A stretch of 64,000 nucleotides of DNA from JAENVT01 sp963773085 (GTDB lineage Bacteria; Actinomycetota; Acidimicrobiia; Acidimicrobiales; Ilumatobacteraceae): assembly GCA_963773085.1 (NCBI GenBank), contig CAVYZS010000013.1, forward strand, positions 180,659 through 244,658. The letters are read 5' to 3'. A program made the translations under genes and the position numbers. Of the stretch, positions 7,976-15,341 are shown one piece after another (position 1 is the first letter of the stretch; every line of letters starts with the position of its first letter). The notes under the pieces were generated by a model. That model did not search any database. It was not told where the DNA came from and saw only the letters and a list, made by a program, of their open reading frames with translations.

Positions 7976-9042
7976 GGCGAGTGCTCCAGAACTGAGGTGA
8001 CATAGGCGTCTGCGGCAATTCGGCGGTCGTCAGCGACGACCAGGGCGCTCGGCTCGACATCGACCGAGGCGAGCGCGACACCGATCGCCTCGAGTGACGC
8101 GCCGGTGGTTTGGAACACGAGCGGTAGCGCGAACCATTCAGCGTGCCAACTGCCGAGACCGCGTTCGAGCTCATGTGACTTGGCGTGGGTCACGATGGTT
8201 GCGATGCCGAGGCACACCTCGGCGGCGGCCATGGCCCGCATCGCGTCGATCGGATTGCGCTTGCCCGCGGCTGCCGAGGAACCACCGGCGCGTGTGGTGA
8301 TCTCCCCGAGTTGAACCAGGTGGGCGATGTCTCCGCCGACCTTGTCGGCCCAGCGGGCGAGGTCGGTGGCGAGTGTGACGAGGCTGATGATCGGCGAGCG
8401 GTCGGTGTGCCACGGTTGCCCGATGTCGAGCCCGAGTCGTCCGGCCACGTCGGCCATGACGTCGTCGGCGATGCTCACCCGATCGCCGATCAACCCACCG
8501 AGCTGCAACGGCTTGTCGATCGAACCGAGCCGTCGTCGGGTGCGGTCGAGCTGCTCGAGCCATCGTGCCGTACGGAAGCCGACGGTGGTCACGTCGGCAG
8601 GCTGCAGGAACGATCGAGCCTGCGTTGCGATGCCTCCGAAGCGCTGGATGATGTCGCGCAGGCTGGAGGCCGCGTCGTCGGCCAGATCGCCCAGGTGGGC
8701 GATGGCTTCGCCGACGAGAAGCATCGACGCCGTATCGACGACATCCTGAGTGGTCAGGCCGAAGTGCAGGAACTCGCTCGCGTCGTCTGACAGTCGCGAC
8801 CTCAGGGCATCGAGTAGCCCGAGCACCGGGGTTCCGACCCGCCAGCCGTCCGCAAGGATCTCGACACCGATCGGCTCGTCGCATGCGGCGACGATTGCCG
8901 CCGCCGCCTCGGCCGGAATGTCGCCCGCCGACCCTTGCGCGGCGGCAACCGCTGCTTCCACCGCGGCCATGGCCGCCACGCGATTGGTCGGAGCGAAGAT
9001 TTCGTCCAGTCGGGCGGTCGAGAATCCGGGGTAGACAGTCAT
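7972..9042 (-). CDS. pcaB: 3-carboxy-cis,cis-muconate cycloisomerase
   Basis: 356 residues of the fumarase/aspartase superfamily. It converts 3-carboxymuconate to 4-carboxymuconolactone. The family signature is visible as GGSSAAAGKRNPID (SSxxxxKxNP type), and the earlier conserved region EFLHFGLTTQDVVDTA supplies active-site residues. It is somewhat shorter than the usual 400-450 residues because the C-terminal domain is reduced, as in other actinobacterial PcaB proteins. It overlaps pcaD by four bases and lies three bases after pcaG. Confidence 0.93.
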   Translation of the reverse strand: MTVYPGFSTARLDEIFAPTNRVAAMAAVEAAVAAAQGSAGDIPAEAAAAIVAACDEPIGVEILADGWRVGTPVLGLLDALRSRLSDDASEFLHFGLTTQDVVDTASMLLVGEAIAHLGDLADDAASSLRDIIQRFGGIATQARSFLQPADVTTVGFRTARWLEQLDRTRRRLGSIDKPLQLGGLIGDRVSIADDVMADVAGRLGLDIGQPWHTDRSPIISLVTLATDLARWADKVGGDIAHLVQLGEITTRAGGSSAAAGKRNPIDAMRAMAAAEVCLGIATIVTHAKSHELERGLGSWHAEWFALPLVFQTTGASLEAIGVALASVDVEPSALVVADDRRIAADAYVTSVLEHSP

Positions 9043-9045
9043 CGC

Positions 9046-9642
9046 TCAGACGTCGAAGAAGACGGTCTCGTCGTCGCCTTGATAGCGGATGTCGAATCGG
9101 TAGGTCGGCACCGAGGAGCCATCGCTCTCGATCGTCTCGGCGATCAACGTCGAACGGCGATTGGCGGGCACCGATTGAAGTACGGGATCGGAGTCGTTGG
9201 CGGCGGATTCGTCGGCGAAGTACAGCCGGGTGAACGTCGGGTTGAGCATGCCTCGGGCCTGGATCGTCAAGCTGATGTGGGGCGCCTGCATTCCACCCTT
9301 GGGGTGGGGCACGGGACCCGGCTTGATGGTGAGGAAGGAGTATGCGCCAGTTTGGAAGTCGCTGGCGCATCGGCCGAATCCGGCAAAGCCGGGTTCGAGA
9401 GGCGCGTCGTCGCGATCGTCGGCCGGGTGGTGATAGCGACCGGAACTGTCGGCCTGCCACAACTCGACGAGGGCGTCCTCGATGTTCTTACGGTCGCCGT
9501 CCAGCACACGACCCTCTATACGGATCCGTTCGCCGACCGTGTCGGGTGTTGTCAGTACATTGTCGCCCTCGCCGGAGAGCCGCATGCTGAAGTACGGGCC
9601 GACCGTTTGTGACGGTGTCTGGTGATGGTCGGCAGCGCTCAC
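9046..9642 (-). CDS. pcaG: Protocatechuate 3,4-dioxygenase, alpha subunit
   Basis: 198 residues, an intradiol ring-cleavage subunit. QTVGPYFSM near the N-terminus and the beta-sandwich signature IRIEGRVLDGD...ALVELWQAD are diagnostic. The alpha subunit supports the iron site carried by the beta subunit and lacks the full set of iron ligands. The start is the GTG at 9642, overlapping the pcaH stop as GTGA; the frame stays open far upstream but that part is antiparallel noise over pcaH. Oxygen is inserted into protocatechuate between C3 and C4. Confidence 0.94.
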   Translation of the reverse strand: MSAADHHQTPSQTVGPYFSMRLSGEGDNVLTTPDTVGERIRIEGRVLDGDRKNIEDALVELWQADSSGRYHHPADDRDDAPLEPGFAGFGRCASDFQTGAYSFLTIKPGPVPHPKGGMQAPHISLTIQARGMLNPTFTRLYFADESAANDSDPVLQSVPANRRSTLIAETIESDGSSVPTYRFDIRYQGDDETVFFDV

Positions 9643-10334
9643 GGCGCCGCCGCCGGACCACGTAGCACGATGTCCCACCGGTAGCCGAGGGCCCAGTTCT
9701 CGACCGTGACGGAGTGGTCGTATCGGGCAACCAGGCGATGCCGGCTGTGTTCGGGCACGGACCGGAAGATCGGGTCGAAATCGAACAGCGGGTCGTCGGG
9801 GAAATACATCTGCGTCACCAACCTGGTGGCAACCGAGGGGCCCATCAGCGAGAAGTGGATGTGCGCCGGCCGCCAGGCGTTGGGGTGATTGCCCCACGGA
9901 TACGGACCCGGCTTGACCGTCAGGAAGCGATACTCGCCGTCGGCGTTGGTGTGGCATTGCCCGACACCCAGGAAATTGGGATCGAGTGGGGCCGGAAACG
10001 CGGTCTCCCGCCAGTGCATGTAACGGCCGCATGCGTTGGCCTGCCAGATCTCCACCAGCGTCTTGGGCAGCGGTTTGCCGGTCTCGTCGAGTACCCGACC
10101 GGTGATGATGCTGCGCTGGCCGATCGCCTCGCCGCCGGTCCCGGCGTTGGTCGTGAGGTCGGCGTCGTCGTCGCTCAGGTTGGACCATGCCGGACCCGGA
10201 CCCGTCGTCTCGGTCAGTGTCTGGACGATGGCGATCAAGTCATGTGACGGTGAGCGTTTCACCGTCGATTTGTAGTCGGAGTACAGGAATGGCGGATGGT
10301 CCTCGTGGGCACGAGGAGCGTAGGTCTGAGTCAT
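9639..10334 (-). CDS. pcaH: Protocatechuate 3,4-dioxygenase, beta subunit
   Basis: 231 residues. This is the iron-bearing subunit. The intradiol core runs from IITGRVLDETGKPLPKTLVEIWQ through GQCHTNADGEYRFLTVKPG. Iron ligands expected of the family can be assigned to tyrosines in GRYMHW and KPGPYPWG and to the two histidines of RPAHIHFSL. The N-terminal HPPFLYSDYKSTVKRSP segment matches other PcaH proteins. I chose the ATG at 10334, which overlaps the pcaC stop by four bases; a longer open frame reaches 10583 but covers pcaC. Confidence 0.95.
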   Translation of the reverse strand: MTQTYAPRAHEDHPPFLYSDYKSTVKRSPSHDLIAIVQTLTETTGPGPAWSNLSDDDADLTTNAGTGGEAIGQRSIITGRVLDETGKPLPKTLVEIWQANACGRYMHWRETAFPAPLDPNFLGVGQCHTNADGEYRFLTVKPGPYPWGNHPNAWRPAHIHFSLMGPSVATRLVTQMYFPDDPLFDFDPIFRSVPEHSRHRLVARYDHSVTVENWALGYRWDIVLRGPAAAP

Positions 10335-10690
10335 CTCTGGCGTGCCGATCGGGCGATCTGAAATGCGTGGTTTGCGGCCGGCACTCCGGCGTAGATGGCG
10401 ACGTGCTGAAGCACCTGAGCCAATTCGGCGTCGCTGACGCCGGTGTTGATCGATGCCCGGAGGTGTAGCGCCAACTCGTCGCGGCCCAAGGCGGCCAGGA
10501 TGGCGATCGTGATCATGCTGCGCGTCTTGCGATCCAGGGTGGCATCGGCCCACAGGTCGCCCCACACGTTCGTCGTGATCCATTCGAGGAACGATCGGTC
10601 GACATCGGTGGCGTTGGTCATCGAGCTTTCGACGTGCTCTCGGCCGAGCACCTCGGTGCGTATCCGCATGCCCTCGTCGAAGTTGCCCAT
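10331..10690 (-). CDS. pcaC: 4-carboxymuconolactone decarboxylase
   Basis: 119 residues, all-helical CMD family. It decarboxylates 4-carboxymuconolactone to 3-oxoadipate enol-lactone. Conserved features are the N-terminal GMRIRTEVLGREHVE, the middle RTRSMITI-type strand (here RKTRSMITIAILAALGR), and the HLRASINTGVSDAELAQVLQHVAIYAGVPAA helix pair carrying the catalytic histidine. It is the first gene of pcaCHGBD, all linked by 3-4 base junctions. The ATG at 10690 is preceded by 178 bases of repeat-rich control region; longer frames upstream run into that region. Confidence 0.94.
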   Translation of the reverse strand: MGNFDEGMRIRTEVLGREHVESSMTNATDVDRSFLEWITTNVWGDLWADATLDRKTRSMITIAILAALGRDELALHLRASINTGVSDAELAQVLQHVAIYAGVPAANHAFQIARSARQR

Positions 10691-10735
10691 CGAGTTTGCA
10701 CGGTAGTCCGGCCCGCCCACCACCGATCGATTCGG

Positions 10736-10853
10736 GCGATGAGAGATGAGCCGGCGGGCGACGCTGGCGGGCGACGCGGATCTCTCATCGCGCCGGGCCG
10801 TGGTAGTCGTGCGATGAGAAGTATGCGTCCTCGAGCGGCTCACCTCTCATCGC
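10736..10853. promoter_or_regulatory. Array of four CGATGAGA motifs forming two inverted repeats between pobA and pcaC
   Basis: GCGATGAGAGAT (10736-10747) pairs perfectly with ATCTCTCATCGC (10780-10791), and GCGATGAGA (10811-10819) pairs with TCTCATCGC (10845-10853). The same half-site thus appears four times with alternating orientation. Between the first pair lies a direct repeat of GGCGGGCGACGC. The array occupies the leader of the pca operon and could be operators for a pca regulator, a looping site, or two hairpins acting in termination after pobA. Confidence 0.65.
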
Positions 10854-10868
10854 GGGGTTTGGCCTGGG

Positions 10869-12074
10869 TCAGAGGGGGAGGCCGGTGTAGTTCTCGGCCA
10901 TGGCCGTCTGCGCGGCGCGGGAGCCGGCGAGGTAGTCGAGTTCGGTCTCCTGCATCCGGTGTTCGAACTCGCCGGCATCGTGGAACGTGTGCAGCATGGT
11001 GGTCATCCACCACGAGAACCGCACCGCCTTCCACACGCGGCGCAACGCCGTGGGGCCATAGGCATCGAGGGCTGTCGTGGTGCCGACGGAGTACTTTTCG
11101 ACGAGCGCCGCAGTCAGGTAGTAGACGTCGGAGAACGCCAGGTTCAGACCCTTCGCGCCGGTCGGTGGCACGATGTGGGCGGCGTCGCCGGCCAGGAAGA
11201 GGTTGCCCCACTGCATCGGCTCGGCCACGTAGCTGCGCAACGGCGTGACCGACTTCTCGATCGAGGGACCCGTCACCAACGTCGACGCGGCGTCCTCAGG
11301 AATCCGTCGGCGCAACTCGTCCCAGAACTGATCGTCGCTCCACGACCCGGCGTCGGTGTCGGCCGAGCACTGGATGTAGTAGCGAGAGAGCATCGGATTG
11401 CGCATCGAGCACAACGCGAATCCGCGCGGGTGGCGGGCGTAGATCAGTTCGTGGCTGACGGGAGGCGTCTCCGACAGGACGCCCATCCAGCCGAACGGAT
11501 AGAGGCGCTCGTACTCGCGTCGTGCGTCGGAAGGGATTGCGTGACGACTGACGCCGTGGAATCCGTCGCACCCAGCGATGAAGTCGGCCTCGATCGTCGC
11601 CGCCTCGCCATGAACCATGTAGCTCAGTGACGGACGGCGGGCGGAGATGTCGTGCAACTGGACGCCCTCGGCCTCGAAGACGATGGGCCATCCGGCGCCG
11701 ACGCCAGAGTCATACAGGTCCTTTTGGATCTCAGTCTGCCCGTACACCATCACCACGCGGTCGACCAAGGCCTTGAAGTCGACACGGAACGGCGACCGCG
11801 AATTGGAGATCGTCACACCTTCGTGGATGAATCCCTCGCGGTCCATCCGTGAACCGAGGCCCAATGAGCGCAGCAAGTCGCTGGTTCCCTGCTCGATGAC
11901 GCCGGCCCGGATTCGAGCCTCGACGTAGTCGCGCGATCGCTGCTCGACCACGATGTTGTCAATGCCGGCATTCCACAGCAGGTGCGAGAGCAGCATTCCC
12001 GCTGGACCGCCGCCGACGATTGCCACCTTGGTGTACACGGGGGGCACGATAAACGAAATCGAAGTTCCCGCCAC
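10869..12074 (-). CDS. pobA: 4-hydroxybenzoate 3-monooxygenase
   Basis: 401 residues, class A flavoprotein hydroxylase that turns 4-hydroxybenzoate into protocatechuate with NAD(P)H and oxygen. The FAD-binding Rossmann motif is VAIVGGGPAGMLLSHLL, the DG motif is GCDGFHGVSR, and the second FAD motif is NLFLAGDAAHIVPPTGAKGLN. Length and order match PobA. It feeds directly into the pca operon downstream. The start is a GTG at 12074; two in-frame GTGs within the next 13 codons are alternatives. Confidence 0.95.
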   Translation of the reverse strand: MAGTSISFIVPPVYTKVAIVGGGPAGMLLSHLLWNAGIDNIVVEQRSRDYVEARIRAGVIEQGTSDLLRSLGLGSRMDREGFIHEGVTISNSRSPFRVDFKALVDRVVMVYGQTEIQKDLYDSGVGAGWPIVFEAEGVQLHDISARRPSLSYMVHGEAATIEADFIAGCDGFHGVSRHAIPSDARREYERLYPFGWMGVLSETPPVSHELIYARHPRGFALCSMRNPMLSRYYIQCSADTDAGSWSDDQFWDELRRRIPEDAASTLVTGPSIEKSVTPLRSYVAEPMQWGNLFLAGDAAHIVPPTGAKGLNLAFSDVYYLTAALVEKYSVGTTTALDAYGPTALRRVWKAVRFSWWMTTMLHTFHDAGEFEHRMQETELDYLAGSRAAQTAMAENYTGLPL

Positions 12075-12137
12075 GGTTCCACCTACCGGGACGATCGATA
12101 CTCGGGGTCAGTTCGGGAGGAGCTAGGTTCCGCCGAT

Positions 12138-13047
12138 ATGACGAATGTGCTCGACGGGCCGCGGCAGGAGATCCGCCGCATCTTTCACGAGGGCGTCCAG
12201 CAGTGGGTATCGGTGTCCGAGGACGGATCCGAGTTGCTGCTCAGCGACGGTCGTCGCGTCGACGAGAGGTGGGCCACCTATATGGCGCCCTGCGACCCGA
12301 CGAAGATCCTCTGCATCCACCTGAACTATGACAGCCGCCGCGTCGAGTTCAGGGCCAAGCCACTGACGACCCCGACCTACTTCCAGAAGCCGTTGACCAC
12401 ACTCAACGCCCACCGTGGCGTTGTGTACCGCCCGGCCGACTGCCGATATCTCAACTACGAAGGCGAGATCGCAGTCGTCATCGGGTCGCCGATGCGCAAC
12501 GTCAAGCCGGACGATGTCTGGAACCACGTCGCCGGTTTCATGCCATCGAACGATGTCGGTTTGCACGATTTTCCGCGATACGGATGCCGGGTCGATGCTG
12601 CGAGTGAAGGGCCAGGACGGCTACTGCCCGGTCGGCCCCGGGCTGGTCAGCGGCGTCGACATCCGGTTGCAGACGTTGCGGACGTACATCAACGGTGCTG
12701 TCGTGCAAGAAGATCCGGTCAGCAACATGACGTTTCCGATCGACTACATCCTCGCTGACCTGTGCCGACACATTTCCCTGCTGCCGGGCGACATCATCCT
12801 CACCGGCACGCCCGCCAATTCCCGGCCGATGAACATCGGCGACGTGGTCGAGGTCGAGGTCACGGGCGTGGGCAGAATCTCCAATACCGTCGCCGAATGT
12901 CCGGCACCACACAACCTCGCCGGTCACCTTCCGACCGAGAGTGAAGAGGTCGTGCGCGTCGCTCGGGGCGGCGATTGGTGGGCGGAACGAGACGCCGAAC
13001 GAGACGCCGAACGAGCGCATGCCGCGGCTGCCGCTGGAGGTCAGTAG
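12138..13047 (+). CDS. HpaG-type 5-carboxymethyl-2-hydroxymuconate isomerase / FAH-family protein (frameshifted)
   Basis: About 302 residues once the frame change at the TTTT run 12569-12572 is allowed for. The FAH fold is clear: ILCIHLNYDSR, YFQKPLTTLNAH, the metal-binding LNYEGEIAVVIG, the frameshifted DFRDTDAG joint, then LPGDIILTGTPANS. Such proteins isomerise or decarboxylate meta-cleavage products in homoprotocatechuate degradation. Its likely pathway partners hpaD and hpaH lie 36 kb away. The C-terminus has a 12-base tandem repeat (12985-13008) coding ERDA twice. It is divergent from pobA across 63 bases. Confidence 0.82.
13036..13041 (+). promoter_or_regulatory. Ribosome binding site of the CoxL-like gene
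   Basis: GGAGGT inside the last codons of the preceding gene, eight bases before the GTG at 13050. It fixes that start. Confidence 0.7.
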
Positions 13048-13049
13048 TC

Positions 13050-15311
13050 GTGGGAAGCATTCTGGGCAATCGCGTCCAACGGGTCGAGGACCCGCGCATG
13101 CTCACCGTCGGAGGCACATATGTGGAGGACGTGCCCGTCGACGCGGCATGGGTTCATTTCGTGCGCAGTGAGTACGCGCACGGTCGGATCGTGTCTTACG
13201 ACGTCGACGACGCCAGGAAGGTGCCAGGCGTGTTGGGTGTCTTCACCGGTGACGACGTCGACCTCCCGCCGTTCCCGCATGTGCAGCCAGTCCTCAAAGC
13301 CGGTAGCGAGCGCCCGCTGATCGCCAAGGGAACGGTGCGGTTCGTCGGCGAACCAGTGGTCGCCGTTGTCGCTGTCGACCGACACACCGCCGTCGATGCC
13401 GCGGCGATGGTGTACGTCGATATCGAGCCCCTGGCCGCGGTGGTCGAGGTCGACGACGCGCTGACCGACGAGATACTCGTGCACCCCGCGCTCGGCACGA
13501 ACACCTACGCGACGTTTGCCTCGGAGCACCAGGCCGATTTCACGGATTGCGAGGTCGTGCTGGAGCTGCGCGTGGTGAACCAGCGGATCAACGCGTCACC
13601 GATCGAACCGCGCAGCGGGCTCGCCTACTGGGAGCCGGATCCGGACGGCGACCGGTTGGTGCACTATTCGGCGTGTCAAGGCGCTCATCCGACCCGTGAC
13701 ATCCTCGCCAAGCTCTACGACCTGCCGCCCACGCAGGTGCGTGTGGTCGTCCCCGACGTCGGCGGTGGGTTCGGCGTGAAGTCGCGCACCATCGGCGAGG
13801 AGCTCACCCTCGGTTGGCTGTCGAAGCAGGTCGGCGAACCCGTGCGGTACACCGAGACGCGCACCGAAGCAATGCAAGCCATGCCTCAGGGGCGAGGCCA
13901 ACGCATCGATGTCAAGATCGGGGGCACCCGTGATGGCCGCGTCACGGCCTATCAGCTCGACGTCGTGCAAGACGCCGGCGCCTATCCGTTGATGGGTGCC
14001 TACCTTCCGTTCATGACCCAACGGATGACACCGGGCGTCTATGACATCGCCAACTGCGGGTTCCGCGGCGTGTCGGTTGCCACCACCAAGATGTCGGTCA
14101 CGGCCTACCGGGGTGCGGGCCGCCCCGAAGCTGCCCTGGCGATCGAACGGGCGATGGATTACTACGCCGCCGAGATCGGGATGGATCCTGCGGAAGTGCG
14201 CCGTCGCAACTTCATCCCCAAGTTCATGGAGCCCTACACGACCGGCATCGGCACGGTCTACGACGTCGGCGATTACGGCGAGGCGATGCGACGAGTGCTC
14301 GACGCTGCCGACTATCCGGCGTTGCGTCAGGCGCAGGCCGCGCAGCGGGCCGGGGGAGCGAGCGTGCTGACAGGCATCGGTATTGCCGTGTACGTCGAGA
14401 TCACTGCCGGTGCCGCGCCCAGCGAGTACGGCGCCGTGCACCTGCTGGCAGACGGGCGAATGCGAGTGCTCACCGGGGCGACCCCGTACGGCCAGGGTCA
14501 CGTCACCACGTGGAAGATGATCATCGCCGACCGCCTCGGGGTGCCGATGGACGCGGTCGATGTCGTACACGGTGACACCGACGAAGTGCCATCGGGTGGC
14601 TTGACCGTTGGTTCACGGTCGGTGCAGGTCGCCGGCTCGTCGCTGGTGATCGCCGCGGGCACGCTCGCCGATGCGGCGCGCGAACGCGCCGCCAACTTGT
14701 TGGAGGCTGCTGTCGAAGACGTCGTACTCGATTCCGACGCCGGGGTGTTCCACGTCGCTGGTTCGTCGACACCAGCAGTCAGCTGGGCCGATGTGGCCGC
14801 TGCCGAAGGTGAGCCCCTCGTTGGTCTCAGTGACTTCAAGGCGGCGCAACCGACGTATCCGTTCGGCGCGCACGTCGCAGTCGTCGATGTCGACACCGAG
14901 ACCGGCAAGGTGACGGTGCAGCGGCTGATCGCAGTCGACGATGCCGGAACTCTGCTCAACCCGCTGATCGTCGACGGTCAGATCCACGGTGGCCTCGGTC
15001 AGGGCGTTGCCCAGGCGTTGCTGGAGTGGATGCAGTACGACGAGGACGGAAACCCGGTCACGTCGAACTTCGCCGATTACCCCGTCATCTCCGCTGCCGA
15101 GCTGCCGAGCTTCGAGCTCGTTCACATGGAGACGCCGACGTGGGTCAACCCGCTGGGAGCGAAAGGTGCGGGGGAGTCCGGCACCATCGGCTCGATCCCT
15201 GCTGTGCTGAATGCGGTTATCGACGCCTTGGCACCGTTGGGCGTGCGACATCTCGATGGCCCGGCCACGCCGCAGCGTGTCTGGGATGCCATGGAGCAGG
15301 CTCGACACTAG
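13050..15311 (+). CDS. Molybdenum hydroxylase large subunit (CoxL/XdhB-like, form II motif), apparently without partner subunits
   Basis: 753 residues of the xanthine dehydrogenase/aerobic CO dehydrogenase large-subunit family, which binds molybdopterin cytosine dinucleotide. The N-terminal domain has VRFVGEPVVAVVAVDR; the loop VVPDVGGGFGVKS is the first cofactor segment; the active-site motif is AYRGAGR (352-358), the form II type rather than AYRCSFR of true CO dehydrogenase. The catalytic glutamate is E709 in GAKGAGESG. The family normally needs a FAD subunit and a 2Fe-2S subunit; neither is encoded nearby. Substrate is probably an aromatic or N-heterocyclic compound or an aldehyde. It starts two bases after the HpaG-like gene. 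Confidence 0.9.
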   Translation: MGSILGNRVQRVEDPRMLTVGGTYVEDVPVDAAWVHFVRSEYAHGRIVSYDVDDARKVPGVLGVFTGDDVDLPPFPHVQPVLKAGSERPLIAKGTVRFVGEPVVAVVAVDRHTAVDAAAMVYVDIEPLAAVVEVDDALTDEILVHPALGTNTYATFASEHQADFTDCEVVLELRVVNQRINASPIEPRSGLAYWEPDPDGDRLVHYSACQGAHPTRDILAKLYDLPPTQVRVVVPDVGGGFGVKSRTIGEELTLGWLSKQVGEPVRYTETRTEAMQAMPQGRGQRIDVKIGGTRDGRVTAYQLDVVQDAGAYPLMGAYLPFMTQRMTPGVYDIANCGFRGVSVATTKMSVTAYRGAGRPEAALAIERAMDYYAAEIGMDPAEVRRRNFIPKFMEPYTTGIGTVYDVGDYGEAMRRVLDAADYPALRQAQAAQRAGGASVLTGIGIAVYVEITAGAAPSEYGAVHLLADGRMRVLTGATPYGQGHVTTWKMIIADRLGVPMDAVDVVHGDTDEVPSGGLTVGSRSVQVAGSSLVIAAGTLADAARERAANLLEAAVEDVVLDSDAGVFHVAGSSTPAVSWADVAAAEGEPLVGLSDFKAAQPTYPFGAHVAVVDVDTETGKVTVQRLIAVDDAGTLLNPLIVDGQIHGGLGQGVAQALLEWMQYDEDGNPVTSNFADYPVISAAELPSFELVHMETPTWVNPLGAKGAGESGTIGSIPAVLNAVIDALAPLGVRHLDGPATPQRVWDAMEQARH

Positions 15312-15341
15312 ATTTTTCTCTATCGACCACTGGGGGGTCAC

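Noticed and set aside
9643..10188. Long N-terminal extension of pcaG
   Set aside because: The extension is a shadow of pcaH in another frame; the GTG overlapping the pcaH stop gives the normal subunit length.
10335..10583. Long N-terminal extension of pcaH
   Set aside because: It covers pcaC out of frame; the ATG at 10334 overlaps the pcaC stop and matches the family's N-terminus.
12985..13018. 12-base tandem repeat as a regulatory iteron or origin
   Set aside because: Only two and a half units, in frame, coding ERDAERDAER at the C-terminus of the FAH-family protein.
13050..15311. Genuine aerobic CO dehydrogenase (coxL form I)
   Set aside because: The active-site motif is AYRGAGR, not AYRCSFR, and coxS/coxM are absent.
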